Shown here: in pieces, positions 26,176-35,464 of the stretch
Position numbering within the stretch: the first letter of the stretch is position 1
Layout of the letters: each line of letters opens with the position of its first letter
Assembly (NCBI RefSeq): GCF_025751535.1
Contig: NZ_JAOWLC010000013.1
Span: forward strand, 78,047 to 142,046
DNA length: 64,000 bases
Source: Lentibacter sp. XHP0401
GTDB lineage: Bacteria > Pseudomonadota > Alphaproteobacteria > Rhodobacterales > Rhodobacteraceae
Direction: 5' to 3'
Position numbers and translations under genes: made by a program
The notes under the pieces: generated by a model
Seen by the model: the letters and a program-made list of their open reading frames with translations, nothing else
Told to the model about the DNA's origin: nothing
Database searches by the model: none

Positions 26176-26355
26176 GGGGCTTGCTCCTTTGATCTGCACG
26201 TATTTATCGAGGATTTGCCCCAGCACTGCAAGGCCAAAACACCCGCAATCTTAAGCACTCTTCATGACAGTTATTGGCATGAAACACTCTGCTTAGCCTT
26301 GCAATTTGTCGCCGATAGATCAAGTTAGAAGACTGCACCAAACGCGAGCACCTCA

Positions 26356-28554
26356 ATGCCCCACGTCCACACCGACACATCCCCTGCCCTCACCAACGCC
26401 CCCACGGGCGATGTACGCGAGCGCGAGAAGCTCGAAGGCGGCAAGCGTTTTGTCATGCATACGCCCTTCAAAGCCGCTGGCGACCAGCCCACGGCCATAG
26501 CCGAGCTGACCGAAGGCATCAATGAAGGCGAGCGCAACCAGGTGCTCCTAGGTGCAACGGGTACAGGCAAAACCTTCACCATGGCCAAGGTGATAGAAGG
26601 AACACAGCGCCCCGCAATCATCCTCGCCCCCAACAAGACACTGGCCGCCCAGCTTTATGGCGAAATGAAAGGCTTCTTTCCCGACAACGCCGTCGAGTAT
26701 TTCGTATCGTTTTATGATTACTACCAGCCCGAAGCCTATGTTGCGCGCTCCGACACATTCATCGAGAAAGAAAGCCAGATCAACGAGCAGATCGACCGCA
26801 TGCGCCACTCTGCCACGCGCGCGCTTCTGGAGCGTGACGATGTGATCATCGTCGCCTCGGTGTCGTGCATCTACGGTATCGGCTCGGTCGAAACCTACGG
26901 AGCAATGACGCAAGACCTGATCGTCGGTCAGGAATATGACCAACGCACCATCATGGCCGACCTTGTGGCACAGCAATACAAACGTAACGATGCTGGCTTC
27001 CAGCGCGGCTCTTTCCGCGTGCGCGGTGACAGCCTCGAGATCTGGCCAGCCCACCTTGACGACCGCGCATGGAAGCTCAGTTTCTTTGGCGAAGAGCTTG
27101 AGAGCATTCAGGAAATCGACCCCCTCACAGGCGAAAAAGCCGGCAATATGGACAAGGTCCGCGTCTACGCCAACTCGCACTACGTGACGCCCAAGCCGAC
27201 ACTCTTGCAAGCCATCCAGCACATCAAACAAGAGCTGCGCACTCGGCTTGACCAGTTCGTGAGCGAAGGCAAATTGCTCGAAGCGCAGCGCCTTGAGCAG
27301 CGCACAAACTTTGACCTTGAGATGATGGAGGCCCAAGGCTTCTGCAACGGTATCGAAAACTATTCACGCTACCTTACAGGGCGCAAAACAGGCGAGCCGC
27401 CTCCCACATTGTTCGAGTTCATCCCCGACAATGCTATCGTTTTTGCCGATGAAAGCCACGTCTCTGTGCCCCAGATCGGCGGCATGTATAAGGGCGATTA
27501 TCGCCGCAAATTCACCCTGTCGGAGCATGGCTTCCGCCTGCCCTCCTGCATGGACAACCGCCCGCTGAAGTTCGAGGAATGGGACGCCATGCGCTCCCAA
27601 TCGGTCTTTGTTTCCGCGACCCCCTCAAAATGGGAGTTAGAGCAATCAGGTGGCGTTTTCGCCGAGCAGGTTATCCGCCCCACAGGGCTTTTAGACCCCG
27701 TAATCGAAATCCGTCCGGTTGAAACGCAGGTTGATGACCTCTTGGATGAGGTCAAAAAAGTCACCGCCGATGGCTACCGCGTCCTTTGCACCACGCTCAC
27801 CAAGCGTATGGCCGAAGACCTGACAGAATACATGCACGAGCAAGGCATTCGAGTGCGCTACATGCACTCGGATATCGACACATTGGAGCGGATCGAAATC
27901 CTGCGAGACCTGCGACTTGGCGCGTTTGACGTGCTCATCGGCATCAACCTTTTGCGCGAAGGCCTGGATATTCCAGAATGTGGGCTTGTGGCCATTCTCG
28001 ATGCCGACAAGGAAGGCTTTTTGCGCTCCGAAACCTCGCTCATCCAGACAATCGGCCGCGCCGCACGCAACGCCGAAGGCCGTGTGATCATGTATGCCGA
28101 CAAGATTACAGGCTCCATGGAGCGCGCGATGGGCGAGACGGAGCGACGCCGCGAAAAGCAGCACGCCTACAATCTCGAACACGGCATCACACCTGAAACG
28201 GTGAAGAAAAATGTCGATGACGTGCTCTCTGGCCTCTACCAAGGCGACGTCGACATGAACCGCGTGACGGCGAAGATTGATCCCGCCCTGCAAGGCGGCA
28301 ATCTCAAATCCGTGCTCGAAGGCCTACGCACCGATATGCGCAAAGCCGCAGAGAATCTGGAGTTTGAAGAGGCCGCAAGGCTGCGCGATGAAGTCAAACG
28401 CCTTGAGGCAGTGGACTTGGCCGTCCACGACGACCCTCTGGCCCGCCAATCCGCCGTCGAGGCCGCAGGTGCCGAGGCCACAAAAAGCCGTGGCCGCTCA
28501 ACAGCGGGTAGGCCGGGGCAACGGGGCGGAAATGTGAAACGGCGGGGGCGTTAA
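26356..28554 (+). CDS. uvrB: Excinuclease ABC subunit B
   Basis: 732 residues, the DNA-damage-verifying helicase-like subunit of nucleotide excision repair. Walker A GATGTGKT lies near residue 66, the beta-hairpin region [20 protein letters not shown] near 117, helicase motifs [11 protein letters not shown] and [13 protein letters not shown], then [11 protein letters not shown]. The C-terminal UVR motif (about 640-675, [18 protein letters not shown]) binds UvrC. A basic, low-complexity tail rich in G and R ends the protein. The gene is complete and followed after 3 bp by a gene of unknown function. Confidence 0.97.
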   Translation: MPHVHTDTSPALTNAPTGDVREREKLEGGKRFVMHTPFKAAGDQPTAIAELTEGINEGERNQVLLGATGTGKTFTMAKVIEGTQRPAIILAPNKTLAAQLYGEMKGFFPDNAVEYFVSFYDYYQPEAYVARSDTFIEKESQINEQIDRMRHSATRALLERDDVIIVASVSCIYGIGSVETYGAMTQDLIVGQEYDQRTIMADLVAQQYKRNDAGFQRGSFRVRGDSLEIWPAHLDDRAWKLSFFGEELESIQEIDPLTGEKAGNMDKVRVYANSHYVTPKPTLLQAIQHIKQELRTRLDQFVSEGKLLEAQRLEQRTNFDLEMMEAQGFCNGIENYSRYLTGRKTGEPPPTLFEFIPDNAIVFADESHVSVPQIGGMYKGDYRRKFTLSEHGFRLPSCMDNRPLKFEEWDAMRSQSVFVSATPSKWELEQSGGVFAEQVIRPTGLLDPVIEIRPVETQVDDLLDEVKKVTADGYRVLCTTLTKRMAEDLTEYMHEQGIRVRYMHSDIDTLERIEILRDLRLGAFDVLIGINLLREGLDIPECGLVAILDADKEGFLRSETSLIQTIGRAARNAEGRVIMYADKITGSMERAMGETERRREKQHAYNLEHGITPETVKKNVDDVLSGLYQGDVDMNRVTAKIDPALQGGNLKSVLEGLRTDMRKAAENLEFEEAARLRDEVKRLEAVDLAVHDDPLARQSAVEAAGAEATKSRGRSTAGRPGQRGGNVKRRGR

Positions 28555-28557
28555 CGA

Positions 28558-29751
28558 ATGTTTGGACCGATCCTGACCCGAAACATACGCTCCTATTGGA
28601 AGCGCCTCTGTGACGCCAACAAGGATATTCAAGTCGGCCTAAGTGGACCAAGCCTGAAAGTGCCTCTTGGCAAAGTAAAACAGGCCGTTCAACAGCGTGA
28701 AGGTTTAAGCGAAACAGACGCGACTCCCTTCTATGAAAGCGACTACACGCGTTTGCGCAGTCTCTATAACGGCTATGACCGCAGCCCGCTCTTCTTTGCC
28801 GAATTGCTCTATGAAGACGTCGTCTATTTTCGCCCCGAAGGTTACGCCGCCATATCTTCCGACGCCATCAATCCCGAAAATCTGAAGGTAATAGTTACCC
28901 CGCTATCTTACCGCCTCCCTCAGAAACTGCGCGCGCACACCGAAGCGATGGTGCAGTTTTTCAAAGAAACGCGCCGCCTGAACTGGGATTCAGCGACAAA
29001 CACGTATGAAAACAACAGAACGGCACGAGTCGATGCGTTTGATATAGAGAACACGACGCTAACCCTCTCCGAAGCCAGCTACTTTGATCAAATCGGAACA
29101 AATTTGTCCGTCGACACAAATTCCGGCAAGCTTCCGCACGGCATGGCCTCAATCCGGCACGGTTTTGAACCACCAGTGGACGGTCGTTTGCCACCACTGA
29201 CACATTCCGGACTGGCAAATTCACTTGGCGTCGCCGCGATGGTCTTCACGCCGGATTTTGCCACCCAACTGCTGCGCGTAAGAAGCTCTCGGCTTGCCTC
29301 GATTGCCCACAGGGCGCTACATTGCACTGTTTCGGGCGTTTATGAGCTGCCCAATTCCGTCAAGAAAGGGGATATCACCGATTTTTCCGCTCTAGAAGCC
29401 GGCATGCAGCTTGAAATGCGCATGGAACTCGGACTTGAACCCGATGAATACGACCTTTTCCCAGTTGCCTTTGCCCGCGAACTGCCCCGAGCAGGCAAAC
29501 CACAACTGTTTTTCGTCGCCCGCTCGAAACTGCCCCTCGAGGAGTTGAAGCTTCGCTCTGCGAAAGCCAAAGAAAGTAACGAATTCATTAGCGAGGCTGA
29601 CAAGCCGTTTCACGATCTGTCTTCAGGAGAGTTCACACGCGAAAGTTTCACCTATGAAGGCTGGGCTTGTGTTCACTTTGCCAACCAATTCCTTGAAGCC
29701 AACAATTTGGCGAACGATCCGCAGGTTTTTAGCTCAAACTCTATGAGCTAA
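28558..29751 (+). CDS. Protein of unknown function, possible degenerate Nudix-like C-terminal half
   Basis: 397 residues, no signal peptide or membrane segment. Around residues 225-335 the pattern SLGVAAMVFTPD...LQLEMRMELGLEPDEYD...FPVAFARELPRAG...FFVARS resembles the layout of a Nudix fold, with EMRMELGL standing where REUXEEXGU would be; the catalytic glutamates are incomplete, so hydrolase activity is doubtful. The first 200 residues are not recognised. It begins 3 bp after the uvrB stop and is probably cotranscribed with it, but nothing else ties it to repair. Confidence 0.6.
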   Translation: MFGPILTRNIRSYWKRLCDANKDIQVGLSGPSLKVPLGKVKQAVQQREGLSETDATPFYESDYTRLRSLYNGYDRSPLFFAELLYEDVVYFRPEGYAAISSDAINPENLKVIVTPLSYRLPQKLRAHTEAMVQFFKETRRLNWDSATNTYENNRTARVDAFDIENTTLTLSEASYFDQIGTNLSVDTNSGKLPHGMASIRHGFEPPVDGRLPPLTHSGLANSLGVAAMVFTPDFATQLLRVRSSRLASIAHRALHCTVSGVYELPNSVKKGDITDFSALEAGMQLEMRMELGLEPDEYDLFPVAFARELPRAGKPQLFFVARSKLPLEELKLRSAKAKESNEFISEADKPFHDLSSGEFTRESFTYEGWACVHFANQFLEANNLANDPQVFSSNSMS

Positions 29752-30026
29752 TTTTCAAAGAATTCAAAGAAACGGTACAAACGGCACACCACAGCCTGAA
29801 AGGGCCGTCATAGCCACCAAAAACATCCAACCCCGCATGAAATTTCCTTGTTTTGCTCTTTTCGAAACCTAACTCTCAGGCTTCAAGCGCGTCAAAGTCA
29901 TCTTCGCAATCATACGGGTATTTGCGCCAGTTCTGAGTCTCATTTGCAACGCTTGATCAGCTCTATCAATTCAAAATCCTCCCCAAATGCGGGAAGGGTT
30001 TCATTTTGGGCTTAAAAGAGCACTAA
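29752..30026. other. Intergenic region between convergent genes
   Basis: 275 bp between the uvrB-linked gene and the zinc-finger gene on the opposite strand. No strong hairpin with a T-run, repeat or RNA gene was recognised. Confidence 0.5.
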
Positions 30027-30326
30027 TCAGTCAAAATCGAACAGATCTTCCAGAATATCCGCAAATCCGCCGCGCTTCTTCCGACGGCGGCCATGGCTAT
30101 ACTCCCTTGGCTCCTCACGCCGCGTCTCGCGGTAAGGTTCCTGATAAACATGCGGCTCAGGCGCCGGAGTTGGGGCCGGTGTAACTGGGGTTCTGCCTGC
30201 GACCTCGATGAGCTTGTCCAATTCGCCACGATCTAGCCAAACGCCGCGGCATCGTGGACAATAGTCGATCTCGACCCCGCTCCGTTCTGTAATCACCAAA
30301 AGCTCCCCGTCTACAGGACATTTCAT
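30027..30326 (-). CDS. Small TFIIB-type zinc-ribbon protein
   Basis: 99 residues from ATG at 30326, preceded by AAAGGTG. The N-terminal half is a zf-TFIIB ribbon, MKCPVDGELL with one cysteine followed by DYCPRCRGVWLDRGELDKL, the standard bacterial form of this domain. A proline-rich linker (PVTPAPTPAPEPHV) leads to a basic segment GRRRKKRGG and an acidic end ILEDLFDFD. Family members are widespread and uncharacterised; a nucleic-acid or protein-binding role is only a guess. Only three cysteines plus the aspartate/histidine positions are evident in the ribbon. Confidence 0.8.
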   Translation of the reverse strand: MKCPVDGELLVITERSGVEIDYCPRCRGVWLDRGELDKLIEVAGRTPVTPAPTPAPEPHVYQEPYRETRREEPREYSHGRRRKKRGGFADILEDLFDFD

Positions 30327-30437
30327 CAGCGCACCTTTCATATTGTTGCGTTTAAGGTATGTCGCCATTCGGAAGCTTCAAGCGCGTTAACCAAAACTTT
30401 ACCGATTTTAATCAATGTGAACTTCGGATTAAGTATA

Positions 30438-31091
30438 ATGTTAAAAAGCGTATTCCTTCTCTTTCTGGCTTGGGCCAGCACAGCAGATGCGGGCCCCTGG
30501 CCACGCGGCAAAGGAGACGCGTTTATCATGACATCTTTACAAGTCACTGCGCCAAACCTTGAAGGGCCTGCAAGCTACTATTTCAGCAATTATCTAGAGT
30601 ATGGGCTAACCGACAGCTTCACATTTGGGGCTGATGTAGGTCATTCAGTTTCAGGAGAATCCAAGTCCATCGCGTTTTTACGCCACCCCCTATGGCAGCA
30701 CAACACTACGCATTATTTTGCAGCTGAGATTGGCCTCGGTCAAGTGGCTGGCAATGTCGTTGTCAGGCCCGGATTTTCATATGGGCGCGGGTTTTCTAAT
30801 GGGAAAACGTCTAGTTGGTTAACAGTTGACCTTCTATTTGAGCACCATCTTGTGAAAAAGCACACCGACTTTAAAGCAGATATCACTTACGGATTGAACC
30901 ATCACGGCGGATTCAAGTCTATGATACAGATCCAAACAGGGAAACAGACAGGCGACCCGAGTTTTCTGCGCCTTGCGCCGTCCTTTGCGCTGCCGATGGG
31001 TGCATCATCTCATCTAGAAATAGGGGGCTCAATTGCCTTGAGAGGCACTGATGAATATGGCCTGAAAGTTGGCTTCTGGAAAAACTTTTAG
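30438..31091 (+). CDS. Secreted beta-rich protein, possible outer-membrane barrel
   Basis: 217 residues from ATG at 30438 (a GTG at 30417 is also in frame). The first 18 residues, MLKSVFLLFLAWASTADA, form a signal peptide with an AxA cleavage site. The mature part alternates polar and apolar residues (YYFSNYLEYGLTDSFTFGAD, SYGRGFSNGKTSSWLTVD, LKVGFWKNF) and ends in phenylalanine, as outer-membrane beta-barrel proteins do. No specific family was recognised. It is divergent from the zinc-ribbon gene and followed by a good terminator. Confidence 0.65.
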   Translation: MLKSVFLLFLAWASTADAGPWPRGKGDAFIMTSLQVTAPNLEGPASYYFSNYLEYGLTDSFTFGADVGHSVSGESKSIAFLRHPLWQHNTTHYFAAEIGLGQVAGNVVVRPGFSYGRGFSNGKTSSWLTVDLLFEHHLVKKHTDFKADITYGLNHHGGFKSMIQIQTGKQTGDPSFLRLAPSFALPMGASSHLEIGGSIALRGTDEYGLKVGFWKNF

Positions 31092-31102
31092 GATGTTTCG
31101 TT

Positions 31103-31146
31103 GGGGCACGGAGCGCACTCAGCGAGGCGCCCCGTGCGGCTTTTCT
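31103..31146 (+). terminator. Rho-independent terminator after the secreted beta-rich protein gene
   Basis: GCACGG-A-GCGC pairs with GCGC-C-CCGTGC across a short loop (31106-31137) and is followed by GGCTTTTCT. It lies 12 bp after the stop codon and runs up to the convergent beta-helix gene. Confidence 0.75.
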
Positions 31147-33433
31147 AGATTGGAGTATCCATCCGCATGGTTACAACCACCTCTCCGCGCACTGGCTGAT
31201 CCCAGTTCACATAGACTTCATCATTGTTTGAACCTTTGGAAACTTCGACATAGGGCATATCAAAGCGTTTTATATTGGCTGCATTCCTGATTGCGCCTTC
31301 CGCAACCACCGATTCAACTTTACGCACCCAGCCACCAAAAGGTAGCTTTGGTGCGCCGCTGATTACCCAGCGGTTGCTTTCAGTTTGCTGAGAGTGCGTA
31401 TGCACCAACGGGTTGACAGTCGGAACATCAACAGCAGCATACATGTTGTCACGCCAGGTGATGTTCTTCATCCGCGAATAATTGAAATCGGAAAAGCTTG
31501 TGTCGATCCGCTCCACACGCTGGATTGTGCCACCAATGATGCGGAAAAAATTCCCCTGAACGTTCAATCCGTTTATAAAATGCCCACTCCCATGCGGCTT
31601 AACCACGACATAACTGAACCAGGGGGCAACCTGGCTCGCGAGAAATATGTTGTTTGAGAGATTGAGTTGGCTAAATGAGTATTCCGCACTGAAGTCTGGT
31701 TCATCATCATGCTCATTTGTCCACTCGATGAAGCAGTTATCAATGTAGTTGCCGTCGATCGTAGCGCGACAATTAGAGCCCGTCAGAACAATTCCGGCCA
31801 ATCGCAAGCCATTGCTTTCCCCGTCCCCTTGGAAAAAGTGGTTCCCAGTAATAATAGATCCCGACCCGCCGATGACGGCAAAATGGCGAAACTTTACCAC
31901 ACGGTTGTTGCGCAGCTTGATGTCGTTTCCATTTGTATTCAAAGCAATAGTCGTTCTGTCTTGAGACGGCACCGGGTTTTCATTTGACAGAAACTGGCAT
32001 CGGTCGACATGCAACCCTTGGCAGCCCTCACCCGGGCTTGTGATGCCCCGATCCTTTGGGCCTGTAAAAAAACAATTCTCAACCGAGAAGATCAAACCCG
32101 TCGGAGCAAGAATGATACCACTCGCCTCGCCTTGCAGGCGAAACTCGACGTCTTTGATCGAGAAACGGTCAAAATCTTCCAGACCGGTAAAATCAAGAAC
32201 ATACTTGAAACGGCGAAAAGTGAAGTTTTGAGTGCCAACGGCGTCATAAAGGCGCTTGGAGAGCGTGATTTCCTGAGCCGCTATATTCTTTGCACGAACA
32301 TAGACCTCACGCCCGACCCCGTTGCCTTCGACGAGCGAGCCAACTGGAATAGAGGCAATATTGGTCACTCCTGTCAATTTGAAGCTATTTGTGTATGAAT
32401 ACGTTCCCTGCCCTGTAAACGTTTCGGTATCCCAGGCGTCACCAGCTTTCACATCAAACTGTCCACTGTGAATGTGGCGGCGTGTGGCGTAGCGGTCCCG
32501 TCCGATCACTGCTCGGATATCAATCGGAGCAGTGATCGAGATCCTGCGACCACACATGTCAAGAGATTCATGGTCAGAGCTGTCAAACAGCGCTTGCACA
32601 GCCTTTTTAAATGCCAGTTCTTCATCTCCGAATGCGTCGATATAGGCGGGAAGATTATAGTTTTTCGTCAGCGCGAAGACGTGCTCATCCGCCATGGTGA
32701 TACTACCTTCGAAGCGGACACGACTTTCAAAAGTCATATCATCGCCAAGAAAGAATGTGCCTTTCGACACAAGCACGGTTCTTCCGTCAGCCGCCGCATC
32801 CGCGGCCTCGAAGGCCGCCAGATCATCGGTTACGCCATCACCAACTGCGCCAAAGTCACGGACATCAACGGATGCAAGCATATCGCGCAGGAACGCGCTC
32901 GTTATGTCTTCAACAATAATATCATCGACACGAATAACACCCCCTGTCGTTCCTGCCATATCAAGGCCGACGTGAGCGTAAAGCGCTTCTTTTCCCCAGA
33001 CCATATCAACGCCACTGCGGTTACCCGTACCAATAATGGCCGAAACTTCCACCACTTCACCATAGCTGGTCAAGGAAACCATGGGGCCCTGCTCGACAAC
33101 TCCGTTCACATGCGCACCCCCTGCACCGCCAGCCCAAGCCGCAATGCGGATGCTCGGAAGCGGGCCACTCACAGCTTTGACTCTTGCCCGGACTTGCAGG
33201 TAGCAACCCGGCAATATCGGTGTTTCCCCCATAGAGCGTAATTTCTGGACTGCATCGGATTTTACCAGTTCGACACACCCGCCAAAATCAGGATCGGCAG
33301 GCACAAACACCGCATTAGGGTTATTGTCGTAAGTATCCGAGCCCGGCGTCCCATCTTGGCTGGACCAGATATCAAGCCCAGCTGCAAATTTGGGCGGCAT
33401 AAACAGCACGCCATCTGTAATCACTTTATTCAT
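31145..33433 (-). CDS. Pectate-lyase-like parallel beta-helix protein, tail-spike-like
   Basis: 762 residues from ATG at 33433, preceded by GAGGAAAGGG. The N-terminal 190 residues are beta-rich with a jelly-roll-like character. Next comes VDVRDFGAVGDGVTDDLAAF, the entry of the Pectate_lyase_3 fold seen in tail spikes and in polygalacturonase-like enzymes, then a long repetitive beta-helix with many N and F/I ladders (LRNNRVVKFRHFAVIGGSG, IDGNYID, LSNNIF). No signal peptide is evident. No phage genes surround it, so it is more likely a cell-surface polysaccharide-acting or surface-layer protein than a prophage remnant. Confidence 0.75.
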   Translation of the reverse strand: MNKVITDGVLFMPPKFAAGLDIWSSQDGTPGSDTYDNNPNAVFVPADPDFGGCVELVKSDAVQKLRSMGETPILPGCYLQVRARVKAVSGPLPSIRIAAWAGGAGGAHVNGVVEQGPMVSLTSYGEVVEVSAIIGTGNRSGVDMVWGKEALYAHVGLDMAGTTGGVIRVDDIIVEDITSAFLRDMLASVDVRDFGAVGDGVTDDLAAFEAADAAADGRTVLVSKGTFFLGDDMTFESRVRFEGSITMADEHVFALTKNYNLPAYIDAFGDEELAFKKAVQALFDSSDHESLDMCGRRISITAPIDIRAVIGRDRYATRRHIHSGQFDVKAGDAWDTETFTGQGTYSYTNSFKLTGVTNIASIPVGSLVEGNGVGREVYVRAKNIAAQEITLSKRLYDAVGTQNFTFRRFKYVLDFTGLEDFDRFSIKDVEFRLQGEASGIILAPTGLIFSVENCFFTGPKDRGITSPGEGCQGLHVDRCQFLSNENPVPSQDRTTIALNTNGNDIKLRNNRVVKFRHFAVIGGSGSIITGNHFFQGDGESNGLRLAGIVLTGSNCRATIDGNYIDNCFIEWTNEHDDEPDFSAEYSFSQLNLSNNIFLASQVAPWFSYVVVKPHGSGHFINGLNVQGNFFRIIGGTIQRVERIDTSFSDFNYSRMKNITWRDNMYAAVDVPTVNPLVHTHSQQTESNRWVISGAPKLPFGGWVRKVESVVAEGAIRNAANIKRFDMPYVEVSKGSNNDEVYVNWDQPVRGEVVVTMRMDTPI

Positions 33434-33599
33434 GTGTTCCCTTTCCTCGCCCTTTTGGAGCGGAATCAACATTTAGAATCCGGCGGCAATCCGCACGGCT
33501 CAGGGAACTATCTACAAAGGATTAACATCGGCTCAGGGTAGCGCACGCTGGCCAAACAATACACTTGCCCTATTTGATTTTTCAGAAAACTCTAGAGCT

Positions 33600-34058
33600 T
33601 TAACTATTTGTTAAAGCCGCCTTAACTTTCGGCCCGGCAGCGCCGAAATCAATCTGACCTGTGTATTGTGATTTTAAAACACCCATCACTTTACCCATGT
33701 CACGTATGCTCTCGGCCCCTGTCGCCGCAATGGCCTGAGCTATCGCTTCGTCGGTTTTTTCCTCACTCAACTGCTGAGGTAAAAACTCTTCAATAATAAC
33801 TATCTCAGAGAGTTCGCGCTCAGAGAGATCAAGTCTGTTGCCCTCTTCATAAACACGCGCACTCTCCTGACGTTGCTTGACCATTTTTACAAGAATGGAG
33901 AGAACCTCTTCATCTCCAACGCCAGCATCATTGCCCTCGCCGCGAGCAGCGATATCTCGGTCTTTTATCGCTGCAGTGATCAGTCTTAGCGTTGAAAGAC
34001 GGCTGCTATTCTTATCTTTCATCGCTTGCTTAAGTGCAGCGTTAATCTCATCGCGCAT
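33600..34058 (-). CDS. GatB/YqeY domain protein
   Basis: 152 residues, full length for the YqeY family. It starts MRDEINAALKQAMKDK, has TLRLITAAIKDRDI and the C-terminal GKVMGVLKSQYTGQIDFGA, the tRNA-binding helical domain that also ends GatB and GatE. The stand-alone form has no established function, though a role in tRNA-dependent amidation is assumed. It is transcribed divergently from carA, as commonly seen in Rhodobacterales. Confidence 0.92.
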   Translation of the reverse strand: MRDEINAALKQAMKDKNSSRLSTLRLITAAIKDRDIAARGEGNDAGVGDEEVLSILVKMVKQRQESARVYEEGNRLDLSERELSEIVIIEEFLPQQLSEEKTDEAIAQAIAATGAESIRDMGKVMGVLKSQYTGQIDFGAAGPKVKAALTNS

Positions 34059-34201
34059 AACTTTTGGGCCCTTGAAGTTGGATTGGTTTCAACCCCGCGA
34101 CATTAGACAACTGTAACAGCCGTGACAACAGGCGCATGAGCCCTTGACCCCCGCCAGCCCCAGACGTAGGAATGCGCCAATTTATCAGCGGAGTGACTCA
34201 T

Positions 34202-35356
34202 ATGGCGCAGGCGTCCCCCTCGCATCCAACAGCATGTCTGGCACTTGCAGATGGAACTGTTTTTTATGGCCATGGTTTCGGAGCCACAGGAATGCGTGTT
34301 GCTGAACTCTGCTTCAACACGGCCATGACCGGCTATCAGGAAATCATGACAGACCCTTCATACGCAGGGCAGATTGTAACCTTCACCTTTCCTCACATTG
34401 GAAACACTGGGGTAAACCCAGAGGATGACGAAACCGGCGATCCGGTTTCAGAGGGTATGGTGGTAAAATGGGATCCGACAACTCCGAGCAACTGGCGCGC
34501 CACAGAGCATCTTTCCAGTTGGCTGGCTGCACGTGGTCGAATTGCCATCGGCGGCATCGACACGCGCCGCCTAACAAGGTCAATCCGCCAGCAAGGCGCT
34601 CCCCATGTAGCGCTCGCTCACGATCCGAGCGGAACTTTTGATACAGATGCATTGGTCGCCGCAGCACGAGGGTTTGCCGGTCTGGAAGGTATGGACCTAG
34701 CGAAAGATGTCACATGCGCGCAGTCTTACCACTGGAATGAGATGCGGTGGGCGTGGCCCGACGGGTATCAACCGCAGACAGCCCCCAATCATAAAGTCGT
34801 GGCTATAGATTACGGTGCAAAGCGCAATATTCTGAGGTGCCTTGCGTCTGCGGGTTGTGATGTAACTGTGCTGCCAGCCACTGCAACGGCTGAGGAAGTT
34901 CTTGCTCATAAACCTGACGGTGTTTTTCTGTCAAACGGCCCGGGAGACCCTGCCGCGACGGGTAAATATGCCGTGCCAATGATCCGTCAGATTCTGGACA
35001 CGACAAATCTTCCAATTTTCGGAATTTGCTTGGGTCACCAAATGCTGGCTTTGGCATTAGGTGGCAAAACGATCAAAATGAATCATGGTCATCATGGTGC
35101 AAACCACCCGGTAAAAGATCTAGACAGTGGTAAAGTAGAAATTACTTCAATGAACCACGGTTTTGCTGTTGACGCTCAAACCCTGCCAAAGGGCATACGG
35201 CAAACGCATGTCTCGCTTTTTGACGGTTCGAATTGCGGTATCGCTGTCGATGGTAGGCCAGTCTACTCAGTTCAGCACCACCCTGAGGCAAGTCCTGGCC
35301 CACAAGACAGCTTCTATCTGTTTGAGAAGTTCGCAGAGTCCATGGCAAAGCGTTAA
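34202..35356 (+). CDS. carA: Carbamoyl-phosphate synthase small (glutaminase) subunit
   Basis: 384 residues from ATG at 34202, chosen over ATG at 34172 because GGAGTG lies 8 bases upstream of it. N-terminal CPSase_sm domain (CLALADGTVFYGHGFG, AMTGYQEIMTDPSYAGQ) and C-terminal class I glutamine amidotransferase with the nucleophile in IFGICLGHQMLALALGG, and the catalytic His-Pro-Glu in VQHHPEASPGP. It releases ammonia from glutamine for carbamoyl phosphate made by CarB, feeding arginine and pyrimidine synthesis. carB is not adjacent. Confidence 0.96.
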   Translation: MAQASPSHPTACLALADGTVFYGHGFGATGMRVAELCFNTAMTGYQEIMTDPSYAGQIVTFTFPHIGNTGVNPEDDETGDPVSEGMVVKWDPTTPSNWRATEHLSSWLAARGRIAIGGIDTRRLTRSIRQQGAPHVALAHDPSGTFDTDALVAAARGFAGLEGMDLAKDVTCAQSYHWNEMRWAWPDGYQPQTAPNHKVVAIDYGAKRNILRCLASAGCDVTVLPATATAEEVLAHKPDGVFLSNGPGDPAATGKYAVPMIRQILDTTNLPIFGICLGHQMLALALGGKTIKMNHGHHGANHPVKDLDSGKVEITSMNHGFAVDAQTLPKGIRQTHVSLFDGSNCGIAVDGRPVYSVQHHPEASPGPQDSFYLFEKFAESMAKR

Positions 35357-35464
35357 CCAGTTAGCAGCTGGGTAATGTCTTGTTAACTTTGACTTAACGG
35401 ACGGTTAACTAGTTTTTTATAGTATCTGAACGGTTGAGGAAAACTGTTCAGAAAGCTCTCAGAT

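Noticed and set aside
31145..33472. Prophage remnant around the beta-helix gene
   Set aside because: No capsid, terminase, integrase or lysis gene lies nearby; neighbours are YqeY, carA and a secreted beta-rich protein.
35357..35464. Terminator after carA (TTAAC-GGACG-GTTAA then TTTTTT)
   Set aside because: The stem is short and AT-rich and the T-run is separated from it, so it is too weak to list.
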